64,000 bases of DNA from assembly GCA_037178675.1 (NCBI GenBank), contig JAYMGJ010000063.1, positions 47,829 through 111,828 of the forward strand, given 5' to 3'. This DNA comes from Scleroderma bovista (lineage: Eukaryota; Basidiomycota; Agaricomycetes; Boletales; Sclerodermataceae). Of the stretch, positions 24,410 through 36,671 are shown in pieces. Numbering within the stretch: position 1 is the stretch's first letter; every line of letters begins with the position of its first letter. Below the pieces are notes generated by a model. The model saw only the letters and a list, made by a program, of their open reading frames with translations. It had not been told where the DNA came from and did no database searches. A program made the position numbers and the translations under genes.

Positions 24410-25278
24410 CTATCACTTACACCGTTGTCGGCACCCCCACCCATTCGGCACTTTGGTTTTTTACCACCCACCGCTCAACTACACACAACATTGACTAGTA
24501 TAAAATTTATTTTATACCACTCGGATACTCTGATAGCTTGAAGCATCAATATACGTGCAGTAGTTGTTGAGATCACAAAAAATGCTGGGTTGAACGGCAG
24601 TCACGCTCATTTGTCACCCAAGTTGTCACACCTGCCGAAGTGGAGTCACAATTCTCACCACGGAATCCGTGTGACAGCTGCCCAGACTACCCCCCGAAGG
24701 GGGGTAGTGTATAGTCTGTGTGCGAAGAAAGGTATCCCGGGCGATCAAATCTGTTTGTCGTGTCCGTCGGACGCCCCTCTCCTAAGATCGGGGCCGCGTA
24801 CAGTACACACAGGGACAGGTAAAGGGGCGGGTTTGGGTGTGCGGTTTCGAGCCTGCGAAAGCTCTCATCAGGGGGCTTAAACCGCTACCCCGACCGCCGC
24901 CCTTCCGGGGCTGTTTAGGTGAACTACCATCTACCACATACGAAGGGAGTAGGCCGAAGCGTGTGAGCTGGCAGCGACCCAACGCAAGGATGGTCTGAAA
25001 AACTGGGTGAAGGCGGGTGGGGACAAGGAGGCTTCTTTGTCAGCGAAGCCAACAGCGCTCGAGGCTGTTCCCACAGGCCAGCCGGGCGAGAATGTCCCTT
25101 TCGGGAGCACGCCAGCACTTTTCTCGTCCCCGTGCAGCACCACACTGGTACTAGCCAGTGTGGATCCTCTCTTGCCATACCGCTGAGGGTATCCGACGAG
25201 TGGCACAGAAGTGACATATGGTGACATTTCTGTGGACTGCCGAATGGGTGGGGGTGCCGACAACGGTGTAAGTGATAG
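24410..25278. mobile_element. Non-autonomous DNA transposon with perfect 41-bp terminal inverted repeats
   Basis: CTATCACTTACACCGTTG at 24410 begins a 41-bp terminal repeat (24410-24450) that is matched base for base in reverse complement at 25238-25278. TA flanks both ends (24408-24409, 25279-25280), a possible Tc1/mariner-type target duplication. Imperfect inverted similarity continues inward (CCACTCGGATAC against GTATCCGACGAGTGG). The 869-bp interior encodes no transposase. It contains a tight hairpin, ACTACCCCCC GAA GGGGGGTAGT, at about 24687-24710. It would need an autonomous relative for movement. Confidence 0.8.
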
Positions 25279-26051
25279 TACTACATTACATAACATTCAT
25301 CGACGCGTCACAGTGATGGTTTTCATCCGATTCCTGGAGCCTATGGGAGGCTAGACGTCGTAACAGAGAGCATGGAGTGTGTGAACCTTCAATACGTTTC
25401 AATTTTTAACGACGGGCGCAGCCGTGAGTGACTATAATCATTTCATTTCTCTTACACTTTTGAATGTGGCACAATTATACGGTGGGTGTGTGGATGCCGA
25501 CCTTATCGCTATTTTCACTTTGCCACTGTGAGAGGCACTCACCGCACTGACAGATAGGGTTGTCTTCGAAGTGTTGAACAAAGCTCCATCTATCACTGTG
25601 TGAGCCTTGAGGAATTTTAACTATTCTTCCGTGGCAAAGACCTTCCAATGACAAAGAAATACCAATCGCTCAATAATAGTGTCCTTGGAAGGAACGCATT
25701 CGAGAGTCCCTACTCACTGACTTCATCATAGCATGATGCCTTTGGGTTCAGTGCTTCATTCCATGAGATGGCCTGTTAACGTTTAAACGTTGTCGACTCA
25801 GCCCATCCCGTAATGTAAATAGAGTTAGCTTTTACGCGCCAGCGGTCCAAACGGTCCGACCACCCGGGCGCTTTGACTCGATTCACATTGCAAACAAAAT
25901 CCACGCCAGGTGTCGCCATCGTACTCGCTGCGTTGGTTGGAGCTAGACTGATTTGTCGCCTCGTAAAGTACTGTTCCTGGAAGATTTCCGAGTTGTTACG
26001 CTTCCAAGTTCAAGCATTCACCCGGCATAAAACCTCGAACCCATCGCCGCA
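25279..26051. other. 5' flank of the homocitrate synthase gene
   Basis: No ORF of note. CpG-rich relative to the repeat compartments. CGTTTAAACG palindrome near 25780. Promoter elements could not be assigned with confidence. Confidence 0.45.
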
Positions 26052-27981
26052 ATGTGTCCTCATCAAAACGGAGACTCACCCACACCTCAGGCTGTTAATA
26101 AGGACCAGATGACTGCCATCGACATGACGGGCACAACGAGACCAAATGGCACTGCGAACGGTGTCAGCCATCAGCAACGTCACAACCCATACGCACCAAG
26201 GGCCTGTGATTTCCTCAACAACGTGTCAAATTTCAAGATTATCGAAAGCACACTCAGAGGTATGTTTTACTTCCATTTTCTTCATGGTCGATCATGCTTG
26301 TTTTGGAACGGAGGTGCCAGCTGGTGGCCCGCGTCTTGATTCTTGTGATAGTCAACACACGTTCACTGATCATATCTACTTCTTCGCTACACGATGTACA
26401 CTGATCAGAGGGCGAGCAATTTGCAAATGCTTTCTTTGATACAAAGACCAAGATTGCTATCGCCAAGGCCCTTGATGCGTTCGGTGTCGAATACATCGAA
26501 CTCACTTCCCCTGCTGCGTCCGAGCAGTCTCGTCTGGACTGCGAGGCCATATGCAAGCTGGGCCTGCGATCCAAGATTCTGACACACATTCGGTGTCATA
26601 TGGATGACGCCCGGATAGCGGTTGAGACTGGTGAGGACGTTTCTGGTGTTCGTCTCTTTTCGCCACACCTCATGATTATAGGTGTCGATGGTGTCGATGT
26701 CGTTATCGGCACCTCATCCTACCTTCGCGAGTTCTCGCATGGAAAGGACATGAGCTATATTACCAAGGCCGCCATAGAGGTTATCAGCTTTGTCAAATCC
26801 AAGGGCATCGAAGTCCGGTTCTCGACCGAGGACTCCTTCCGGTCTGACCTCGTAGACCTGCTCTCTATATACCAAACTGTCGACAAGATCGGTGTCAATC
26901 GTGTAGGTATCGCAGACACAGTGGGCTGTGCCAATCCACGACAGGTGTATGATCTTGTCCGCACGCTAAGGGGTGTTGTTGGGTGTGATATCGAGATCCA
27001 CCTGCACAATGACACTGGCATGGGTACGCATGTCGTCCCATCTGATGTAATTGACATGGTGCTGAGATAGTGATTTCGTCAGCAATTGCTAATGCATACT
27101 GTGCTCTGGAAGCGGGTGCAACTCACATCGACACCTGTTAGTGACCTTGTGAACTGTCACCTTGTGATAGCATCTGACAGATATTCACTTTTCACAGCGG
27201 TCCTTGGCATTGGTGAACGTGTCGGAATCACACCTCTGGGAGGACTTGTTGCCTGCCTCTACGCTGCCAACCCCGAGTACGTCAAGTCCAAGTATAATTT
27301 GGCGATGCTTCGTGAGGTAGAAAACTTGGTTGCCGAGGCGGTTGAGGTCAATGTGCCGTTCATGAATCCCATCACGTATTTCCTTTTCCTTCATTCATTC
27401 GGTCAGATTGACCGCCCATATACGCAGGGGCTACTGCGCATTTACCCACAAGGCGGGCATTCACGCCAAGGCCATCCTTAACAACCCTAGCACGTATGAA
27501 ATTCTGAAGCCGGAGGATTTCGGCCTTACACGATATGTTTCAATTGGGTAAATTGGCATGTTATCGGTCTTGTATCGCCTTGCACTGATGTGTCGTGCAC
27601 GGGATAGTCATCGGCTTACGGGCTGGAATGCAGTGAAATCTCGCGTAGAACAGCTTGGTCTCAAGTTAACAGACGAACAGGTTTGGTTCCGATTACATCT
27701 TAGTGTGTCAATGATCGTTGATTCTGATGGCGCCCATGTTTTAGATCAAGGATGCAACAGCTAAGATCAAGGAGCTTGCCGACGTCCGCACGCAATCAAT
27801 GGACGACGTGGATTCGCTCCTGCGAGTGTACCATTCTGGTATCCAGAGCGGCGAACTGGCTGTAGGCCAGGGGGAGGCACTTGACCGATTACTACGCGAG
27901 CACCGCGAGTCGGTTACTCGGGAAAAAGAGGCTAAGCCCCAGCCAACGGCCGTTGTAACCCCTGTTACCGTTTCATCGTAG
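26052..27981 (+). CDS. lys20: Homocitrate synthase, eight exons
   Basis: Condenses acetyl-CoA with 2-oxoglutarate to homocitrate, the first step of fungal lysine synthesis by the alpha-aminoadipate route. Exons: 26052-26259, 26409-26645, 26682-27023, 27083-27136, 27198-27375, 27428-27547, 27608-27680, 27745-27981; every junction is in frame, giving 482 residues (yeast Lys20 is about 430). Motifs of the DRE-TIM metallolyase family: [18 protein letters not shown] (about 62-79) with catalytic Arg and metal-binding acid, [10 protein letters not shown], the HLHNDTG metal-binding His pair, [14 protein letters not shown] and [11 protein letters not shown]. The C-terminal part from [12 protein letters not shown] on matches the family's regulatory end. 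The usual Cys after HNDTG is Met here. No premature stop. The symbol follows yeast naming. Confidence 0.9.
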
Positions 27982-30402
27982 TTGGGATCGGGACTGAGAT
28001 GCAGAACAGTCACAAATTTGCCTGCTCTATACAAAAGTACAATTGGGGAAACGATTTCTCCAGGTGCAAATAAACTGAATGGTGATTATGTATGTACGAT
28101 CAGCGCGGATGTTTATGTATGTAGATTGACCTATACACTATATTCCGTAATATAGGCAGATGACCGGCTTTCGTTGACTCCTGTTTGTTCCGTCCCCTGT
28201 TCTGGAAGTTTCACCCCTCGAATGTAGTCGTTCTGGATGTGTGTTTGTTCCGCACTTGGTTAAGCTGTCACATGTCACAGCCTCAGCCCCCCCCAGGTGA
28301 GTGAGTTGAGTTGAAAGCTAGGATTCCTGTTGTGAAATTCGGCTCAGTCCTGCCAACCCGTCGAGCTCTCTCCATACCGTATGTACTAAAACCGGATCGT
28401 AGGTCTGGGTCTGTTCTCCATCGGACACTGTGCACACATATAGTATGTTTGCATGCACAACCACCAATGTCATGACCTATACCACAAAGTCCTTATTTAT
28501 GTAACATACATACAAGATGTTGAATACATTAACATTGGAAAATTCACGATCACAGACTATGAATTATGCAGGATACCGAAGCGAAGCGAGGTATGTCTTG
28601 TACATGTTATGGATCGCTTTGTAAAGCAATACATGTTCTTTCATTTCGTGGAGAAATTTGTCATACGGTTGAAAAAGATTACTCCGAAGGTATCTGGAAG
28701 GGGTCGCAAATCCAACGGCTACAATAGTCATTTCCGGAACGGTAAGTTCGACACGTTAAGTGCTAAGACTAGTTCCAAGTCAAATACTGAGAGATTTCTC
28801 CGACCACCGGACTATCCACAGCAAATGAAGGCTGGTTTTCCAGTAGAGGAAGTAAAATGCTGTACATCAATCCCTGAGTTAACTAACATCCAAGCACTAA
28901 TGCCAATTCGACCAAGTAATCTCTCAGACTTACCTATCTGCTCTTCGAATCTGGTTAGGATGTATTTTTTTTTCGACCGTCCCGTGGCTTGCTATTCTTT
29001 CTACCCTGAATCCCCGTAGAACTGTAGTTGCCGAGTCACCATGAGGGAGTCGTGCCAGATGCAACGTGCAAGTTTAAGGGAGCACCTTGTCACCGCGTAG
29101 ACCATTGAAGACTAGCTCACTTACTCCATTGGCGCGGATAGCATCCTACAGCATAGTTAGTGATCGAGAATCTGGCAGCGAAAGTGTGCCATTGGAGGAA
29201 AGCACACAGGTGTTATGGCTATCATGTGGAGATCAGTGGGGCTTGAATCGCACCATATGACCATGATATCGCTTAGATAGGTACCATTCAGTGTATCCAC
29301 CGCCTGGGACTTCCGAAACGTGTGTTTGACCGACTATCTGCATCACGTTTTCTCTGGATGAAGGGTGATTGCCTGTTGAGTTTTCCATCTTCTTTGTTTT
29401 ACTTAAAAACAATAAAGGAAAACCCACAGTTTGCCAATTGAATGCCGCCGCGAAAAATATCAGAATGCCTTGACTTCCCCGTGTGTTCTCCAGGATATCA
29501 TGATATGCTTCGTGTGCATAAAAGTTGAATTAGGTGTAATTGAATCGATCTACATCCCTGACCTTCAGCCTGCTATTGGGACCCAGATAAACCCAAGGGG
29601 GTTTATGTTTTCCCTCGGTGTCCTCACATGTCTTAGGAAAGGACTTACGTGGAAGTCCTCAGGCCAGCCCCATAAGCCCTGCAGATTGTTGTCGGCGGTG
29701 CCATTGTTGGTCGGGACATCGATCAAGAGGGCCATGAGTGTAACCTCGACGAGAAGTAGAATACCAGGAGCTCTCACATTACCCGAAGACAGCCGTTACT
29801 GTATCTATAAACAATAGCCACAAGTGGGAGGTATCATAGAGTTGTCGGCCGATTTCTGGCATACCTTAAATTTAGACTGTAGCGAAAGGCCACGTACCGT
29901 TCAAGGTTCATGGATAAGAGCTGCTGCGACGCAATAAATTGGCACCATTTCAGACAGAATTGTCAGAAAGCCAATCCTTGCTTGAAATTTTGACTGTCAC
30001 AATCAGACCATAAGCCAAACTAGAAATCACTCGCACAGGTGGATCACACGACCTACCAGGCAGCCGCCACGGCAGGCTATCCCTATTCCAAAAAAAAACA
30101 AGCGGCGGTATCGCGCCGATGGAACCTAGAAAAATGTCCGATTAATCTCCCTGTGATGTATACGATGAACGGGCAACAGAAATATATTATCAGCAGTACG
30201 GACAAGTCAGAATGGATGGGTTGGCAACTGAGCGGCTGAGCAGTTAAATTAGTGGCATTTTCGGGAATCCCATGTGCAACTTGCCGATGGGCGTCGAGGG
30301 CCCCCGATCTCCGTTAGGGTAATCGAGGAACATGGAAAAACTTATAATAAAGTGTCCATCAGAAATGGTGTTGGTTGTTGACAAGGCAACTTTGAGGCCT
30401 CT
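27982..30402. other. Intergenic, only unrecognised ORFs
   Basis: A 188-codon plus ORF (28453-29019) and a 128-codon plus ORF (29431-29817) overlap nothing known; a minus frame at 29777-29565 ends at a GTAAGT donor-like site. None has a recognisable domain. I cannot say whether any is a gene. Confidence 0.4.
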
Positions 30403-31923
30403 TCAAGAACGCCTGGATTTGTGACACATGAAACATCCTGCTCCGTCTGGGCTGGAGGACAAGCGAGTTTCATATGTCGATGCCACGCTGACAGCGGAAT
30501 TCTCCACGGGTAACTCTTGTCGTCGCCTTTCATCCGCCACAATGACAACAGGCTAGTGAAGATTAGAACAATTCATGAGTTTCAGGTCAAAATATACCTT
30601 TTTGTACTTGGCAGTCGCCACAGTATCAATTTTGGGACTGCGGGAGGACAGCATTCTGAAATTACGATTCATATCTTCCCAAGCTTTCTTGGCCTTCACT
30701 TTTAATGGTCCCTTCTGACCAGATTGCTCTGTTTGACTTGGCCGCAATGCATCAGGCCGACCTATGCTAGGTGGCTAGAATAAGTTAGACGACGGATTTT
30801 TCTTGTATGAATGACCATGCGTGCCTCGTAATGCCAATCTTCCAACGAACGGCTGGTTTCACGGACTTCGAGCATGTCGCCAGGAGCCATAGTTGCAGGC
30901 AACTAAGCACAGCACACGTTTTCTCGGTCAAAAAACGTAAAGAAGAAAAACTTGGAACTCACATCTAAAATAGAAGACGACGAATCTTGTAATAACTGGT
31001 GGTCATGTATGAGATAGGTATGAAGCAATTAACAGATTACGTACTGTTGGGACATCACATATGTTGAGCAAGCCGTCTTCTCCAGGGCTAACAATGAAAC
31101 CACCGTCTGGGGAATACGCGATAGGCCCTCTAGTGCTTTGTGGTCCCAAGATACACTTGCGCTTCTCTACGTCCCATATCATCAGGGTAGCACCCAGTGT
31201 CACAGCGGTGATAGTCCGCGAGTCAGGGGACCAAACAATGTAGTACGAATGTTCGACATGTCCCTCCAGGGGAACCGAATTCAAGTTATCGTCGTCGAAA
31301 TCCCATATGTGTAGGTTGCATTCGGCCAACCCAAACACTGCCTGAGAGGAATCGGGAGAAAATCCGACACAAAGCGCCATCGGAGTTTCCAGAGGAAGGG
31401 TCCTAATGGGTTCCGTGGAGATTGTATCCCAGATGGTTACACCTTTTCTGGACACGGCAAGCAATTTTTTGCAGTCATTGGACAGCGCAGCGAGAAAGCG
31501 AGAGTCGAGGGCTACTCGAAATTGTTTTTCGATGTCACCTGTCGGTACCTGCCAGACAAGGACAGTGTTATCCTTAGATAAACTGACGATGGTTTCCGTT
31601 TCTCTGTCAGCGAGGAAACCTGCAAGAAGGACGCCATCTGCGTGGTTTTCAAATGGGCCTCGTACGGATAGTCCCGTGGAAGCATTCCACAACCGGATTG
31701 TCTGGTCATCTGACGCACTGATAAACCGTCCACCGTGGTAGGCGTACCATAAAGAGTTTATGGTGTCCTCGTGTGCAGTTATGGGCTCCAAAATCTGTTG
31801 GCGACTGTCGACGTCCCAAAGTAGAAGAGTGCCGTCCGTGGTCCCAAAAATGACTTGTTTTCCGTTGGGGGAGATGGCAAGTGCAGTAGCGTTGTCTCTG
31901 AGAGACTTTCGATCTTCTGTCAT
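30403..31923 (-). CDS. WD40-repeat protein 2, five exons
   Basis: Predicted 441-residue protein. Exon 1 (31923-31045) holds the propeller: TLLLWDVDSRQQ, IRLWNASTG, VLVWQVPTG, VTIWDTIS, LHIWDFDD, LMIWDVEKR and LLNICDVPT close successive blades. Four short exons follow in phase: LLQDSSSSILD, LPATMAPGDM...YEARM, PPSIGRPDA...KYKK and PVVIVADERR...CHKSRRS, with TGA at 30403-30405. The tail is basic and Ser-rich and carries a small CFMCH motif. The propeller suggests a scaffold role; substrate or partner is unknown. Same strand and similar layout as WD40 protein 1, about 8.7 kb away, with the homocitrate synthase between them. The short exons rest on splice-site and phase agreement. Confidence 0.7.
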
Positions 31924-33030
31924 AGTGGGCACAGGACAGCAAAAAGCGGTACCAACCCTGAGCTTGTATACTAACCATGAAGGGGCGGATGTGCTCGGCT
32001 ATTACAAGCGTTGCATTGCAGATCTAAACGGTCATTAGTAACTCACATTTCTTTTGGAGCATTGATCACAAATTCAGGTCATGCCGCCCACCTCATTCTT
32101 TCAAATACATAGCCCTCTGCGCTTCCAAAGTGGGTGGATCGAGCCCACACCGGCTTCAAAACGTAGCGAGAAAGTGCGAGTGACCACTTAACTTCAGCTT
32201 CGGGTACGATCTATTCATTATGGCTGCCTTTTGGCGACGAGTAGTCAAGAAGTGTCAGCAAGAGAACAACATGATCGATAGGTAGGGATGGAGTTGTCCC
32301 GGATGGATCCATGGAGAGAACAGACATGGAAGTTGAGACCCGTCCGACATGGAATATTGAATGACGGTTACCAGCGTCCTGCACAGTCGACGCTGCTTAC
32401 ATGATGCGCAAGCCATTGTGTAAGAGTATTGTGAGCGTTGTCTGTTGTCTCGCGTTTTGATCTGCGTCTTTCCGATGATCTCTGTTGACCCACTGGCTCG
32501 TGCACCCTTCCTGGATTGTTAATGGCTTACGCGTCGCCCCGCGATCAAGCCAACAAGTAATCAGTTTGATTTGTACTTATATCTCGTCTCTGTGTACAGT
32601 AGTTTTCCTCGTGCTTCTTTTTGAATCCCACTGTTGTGCTCTGTCACATTTGGCTCGAATCGAAGTTCCCTCATCTCTCGTGTAACGGCGTCTCTAGATT
32701 GGCCATCTTTGACTCGCCGTTTCACATTGCCATTCGCATGATGCCGTGAATCTCCTCGTCGGCATCCTCACCGGCCCACTCTAACCCTAGCTGCTTTGTG
32801 TACTCTTGACATGAATCTGAGAAAGATATAAGTACGAAACACATCCACCACGTCCAGGCCCTCCGATTCCTGCATTTGACTTCCACGCAGAACTAAATAC
32901 ATCCAACGCACTCAAGTAGTATGTACACTTGCACCCTGCTACGGTTACGCTCACAACTTCCATTCTGACCATCGACTTTTACGGTTCACTTTTTCAGCAG
33001 TGCATACCATCTTTCTGACCAGAAACTCCG
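31924..33030. other. Intergenic between divergent genes
   Basis: Shared upstream region of WD40 gene 2 (minus) and the RWDD2-like gene (plus). Only short ORFs without domains. No regulatory motif could be assigned. Confidence 0.45.
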
Positions 33031-34021
33031 ATGGGCTCGTACAACCTCTTTTGGCAACTCCAAGAGCTGCATCTCATCCGCTCTTCCTTATTGCCTGGAG
33101 AACACTTCTCCTTCATCCTCGCACCTGAAGACACGGCCATCTGGTCTTCCCTACTAGAGAACCAGGCCTACAACACGACGCCCGCCACTGGTCCAGACAG
33201 CATATCCGACTCGGAATTGCACAGTACACCTCCCCAGCTCTGCCAAGCAAGGTTCTCCGTTAAGGTCCAGGGCTCACAGGTTTGGTTCGAAATCCAAGTT
33301 CCGAGCAATTCTGCGCATTTCCGATGTGCGGATGTATCCGTGAAAGGGGAGAACATCTCTCGTGACCAGCAAGAATTTTGGCAGTCCACGGTCCGACAAA
33401 AGATGGAGTCAGATGCTCAGGAGAGCGAGTGCGTACCCATATTTTCTCACTGTTACTCCCGCTGTCGGAAATATTGAACTATGATCCATTAATGCATTCA
33501 TCCCACACCCCGGCTTCCCTCGGCCTTGTGGGTGTGCATATAGATTCCCAATTTACGACCTGCTTGTCCTCCATCTACTCCCCATGCTTTACGAACGTAT
33601 TCGCCATGAGAATCTGACTACGCCCGCAACTGAGGTGCAACTCTCCGATGGCGCAATCCGGCCAGAAAATTACCATGCATTGCTTATTTCGCACCATCTT
33701 GTTTCCCCAACGAAACGGAAGTTCATGCAGCAGTGGTCATCTGAGCTTAGCATATCCGGATTCGCCAAAATCGGCCACCCGGGCCTGATTTATGCCGAAG
33801 GTGACAAAGAGAACGTAGATGAATTCGTAAGAAACATCAGGGCGATGCAATGGTTGGCACTCAAGGTCAGGTTCATCGAGCCAATAGAGCCCTCTCAGCA
33901 CGACCCTGGCCAACGATGGATGGAGGTTGAAAAGGTTGGCGAAGTCTTAGCGCTAATGCGAAGACTAGGAAGGGAAAAACACATAACAAACTTTGGGGTC
34001 GGAAGTATATCTTCCGAATAA
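33031..34021 (+). CDS. RWD-domain protein, RWDD2-like, two exons
   Basis: Predicted 291 residues. Exon 1 is 33031-33428 and exon 2 is 33544-34021, joined in phase (GA|A) across a 115-nt intron. The N-terminal part (residues 1-160) has the RWD pattern: hydrophobic start LQELHLIRSSLLPGEHF, then an acidic/polar middle and FPIYDLLVLHLLPMLYERI at its end. The C-terminal part (about 180-290) has SISGFAKIGHPGLIYAEGDKENVDEF and a WLALKVRFIEP block, as in the DUF1115 region of RWDD2 proteins. The molecular role of this family is not established; RWD folds bind partner proteins. No breaks seen. Confidence 0.8.
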
Positions 34022-34726
34022 ATCTCGACCACAACAATCCTCATTCTCACGAACGTGTTTTACAAAACGGAAGCACAGTAAATAAGCTGATCCGGTCACA
34101 TAAGAAAATACATAGTACATGTAAGAACACTGACCATAAGGTCCGAATGTTCTTTTCTAGTCATGAACCAGGACTTTCATACCTCCTGTCGTCATAGTGG
34201 CTATCGTAAGGGCGCGGCGCGGGTCGTATATAAGGGCGGCTCGTCTGGAGGTATCAGCATATAGCCGGGATATGATCAGAGAACAACCACACATGCATGC
34301 CGCTTGGGCGGACCATAGGACTGCCAGGGGGTGGACGTCCATGGAAAGCCTATCGACCTACAGCTAAGTAGTACTGAGTAGTAGTAAACACACTCCTAAC
34401 ATCGCAAACTGTAGTCGCACCTTGCATAACTAACGCGGCCAGTTAGTGGCGGTTATCTTCCAAAGTGGATGAAAACATGCTGCATAACAGGGGCCTCTTG
34501 ATGTAGTGAAAACATGCTGGTGATCACGCACCCTTAGTTGAGGGTGTGATTGATTCAATTGCTCTCCTGTGGCGACAACACGAGTAATTGAGCGCCCAGA
34601 AGTGTCAGGAGTCAGGAGATGCAGAAAAGTCACATATGTAATGTGAAGATGGTTTCCGGATGCGATCTATGGAAAGAGTCATCCAGTATTTAGACGTGGT
34701 GCAAGTCGAGACCCATCATTTTCCAA
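34022..34726. other. Intergenic, nothing recognised
   Basis: Only short ORFs. Sequence becomes poorer in CpG and richer in AT towards 34.7 kb, the start of the next repeat compartment. Confidence 0.45.
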
Positions 34727-34811
34727 CGTAACACATGGGAAATTTCAATATTTTGACCACAGTAAAATATAATTCAGAAGACAATTGTAAAATATTATAT
34801 TCTGATAAAGC
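34727..34811 (+). mobile_element. Half copy of a small palindromic MITE
   Basis: ACACATGGGAAATTTCAAT followed by ATTTTGACCACAGTAAAAT matches the terminal half of the complete element at 63794-63922. The other half is missing. Confidence 0.5.
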
Positions 34812-35146
34812 ATTGTCTGTTTTGTATAAGTTTTTATTTTGAGGTGTCAGAAGCTATGTGCATTTCTATGCCTTGGGACACTTGGCTGAGGGGAAGAAAG
34901 AAGTGATAAGATTGCTTTGAGGGGAAGGACAATGTCTGTGGTGCTACAAACATATTGGATGCTACAAAGAGATTTGGGCGAAGCCCTGGGGGGGCTTCTG
35001 GCCCGAAACGAAACTGCAAGGGAGGCTGAGCTGTACATGCACAGAAGGAGGGAGCGACACAAAAGGCAAAGCTGAATACCCTAGCAGTTGAAGGAGCTCT
35101 GCGCAATACAAGTGGTGTCAAAGAGACTATCTAACTGGGGGTTGTG
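34812..35146. other. Short interval, no gene recognised
   Basis: Low-CpG sequence with a Gln/Arg/Ala-rich plus frame too short to interpret. No repeats found. Confidence 0.4.
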
Positions 35147-36032
35147 CATCAGGGAATTGAAGAAGAAAAGATAACACTGCAAGCATTTCTTAATGTTTTA
35201 TGACAAATCATTATAAAAATAAAGAAGAAAGAGATACTCTTTTATTTACAATTTTGTTTAACAAAAAACACAAAAATCATACAGCATCATTTTGTCATTT
35301 TCTTTGCCAAAACATCATTTGAGATCATTTCTTATGTTAAAACTATAAGAAATTTAACCTTTTTCTTCTGCCTGTTCCTTGAAAAACAAATAAAGAAAAG
35401 AAAATGTAACTTTTCTCATAGCAAGAATTTCAGCATGTTTTATTAGAAATAAGATACCATATTATTTCTAAAAACATGTTGAAAAAAAACAATGGATTTT
35501 TCTTCAAGAAACATGATTGTTCCTAGATAATGATTGGCTGGCTAGAGTGTTATGACCAAAAATATATAGCATATTTCCTAAACATTTATTTTTGTGGAAT
35601 AGAATATCTTTTGAATCAATTTTTCACTGCAGAAAATTGAAAATGCTTGCTGTGGAAAAATTTACATTGTTATTTCTTTATTTGTTTTGCAAGGGACAGG
35701 CAAAAGAAAAAGGTTAAATATTTTATACTCTCAACATAAGAAATGATCTCAAATCATGTCTTGACACAAAAATGACAAAAATAATGCTGTATGATATTTG
35801 TCTTTTTTGTTGAACAAAATTGTAAATAAAAGAGTATCTCTTTCTATTATTTTTTTACAATGTTTTGTCATGAAACATTGAGAAATGCTTGCAGTGTAAT
35901 CCATTATAACCCTAGCATGCAATAGATAATGCTAGATATGACCAGATATGACCAGATAATTGATTATCACCCTACAAAAAACTTCTGCCAGAGATTATAA
36001 TGGATTATCTTTTCTTCCCCATTTTCCTGATG
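35147..36032. mobile_element. Small inverted-repeat element (about 160 bp) split by a nested MITE
   Basis: CATCAGGGAATTGAAGAAG...GATAATCCATTATAA, read across the nested MITE, is matched in reverse complement at 35995-36032 (ATTATCTTTTCTTCCCC...CCTGATG). Removing the MITE at 35176-35896 restores a compact palindromic element. It is therefore an older, separate MITE family. Confidence 0.55.
35176..35896. mobile_element. Long-palindrome MITE, copy 1 (721 bp)
   Basis: It starts CACTGCAAGCATTTCTTAATG region and ends GAGAAATGCTTGCAGTG, with the 3-bp duplication TAA (35173-35175, 35897-35899). Terminal inverted repeats extend well over 150 bp, so the transcript would be a near-perfect hairpin. No ORF. 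The 3-bp A/T duplication fits PIF/Harbinger-like or a similar superfamily, not proven. Confidence 0.75.
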
Positions 36033-36078
36033 TGTGTATCTGACAAAAGGTTCTAGTACTGGCGAAGGTTGTAGGTAT

Positions 36079-36666
36079 CACTGCAAGCATTTCATGACAA
36101 AACATTGTAAAAAAATAGAAGAAAGAGATACTCTCTTATTTACAATTTTGTTAAACAAAAAAGACAAATATCATACAAAATCTTTTTCTTCTGCCTGTTC
36201 CCTGCAAAACAAATAATGAAAAGACAATGTAACTTTTCTCATAGCAAGTATTTCAATATGTTTTATTAGAAATAAGACACTATATTATTGTTAAAAACAT
36301 GTTGAGAGAAAACAATAAATTTTTCTTCAAGAAACATGATTATTCCTGGATGCTGATTGGCTGGCTAGAATGTTATGACCAAAAATATATAGCATATTTC
36401 CTAAACATTTATTCTTGTGGAATAAAGTATTTTTTGATTCAATTTTTCACTGCAGAAAATGGAAAATGTTTGCTATGAGAAAAGTTACATTGTCTTTTCT
36501 TTATTTGTTGTCCAAGGGACAGGCAGAAGAAAAAGGTTAAATTTTTTATAGTCTCAACATGATAAATGATCTCAAATGATGTCTTCACACAAAAATGACA
36601 AGAATAATGCTGTATAATATTTGTTTTTCTTGTTAGACAAAATTATAAATAAAAATGCTTGCAGTG
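36079..36666. mobile_element. Long-palindrome MITE, copy 2 (588 bp)
   Basis: Same family as the copies at 35176 and 37329, with a shortened right part. It is flanked by TAT (36076-36078, 36667-36669). It interrupts the end of the tyrosine recombinase gene; excising it with one TAT rejoins the reading frame (LAPY to LQPSPV). Confidence 0.75.
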
Positions 36667-36671
36667 TATGG

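Noticed and set aside
28453..29019. 188-codon plus-strand ORF as a gene
   Set aside because: No domain, no splice partners and an odd composition; kept only in the description of the interval.
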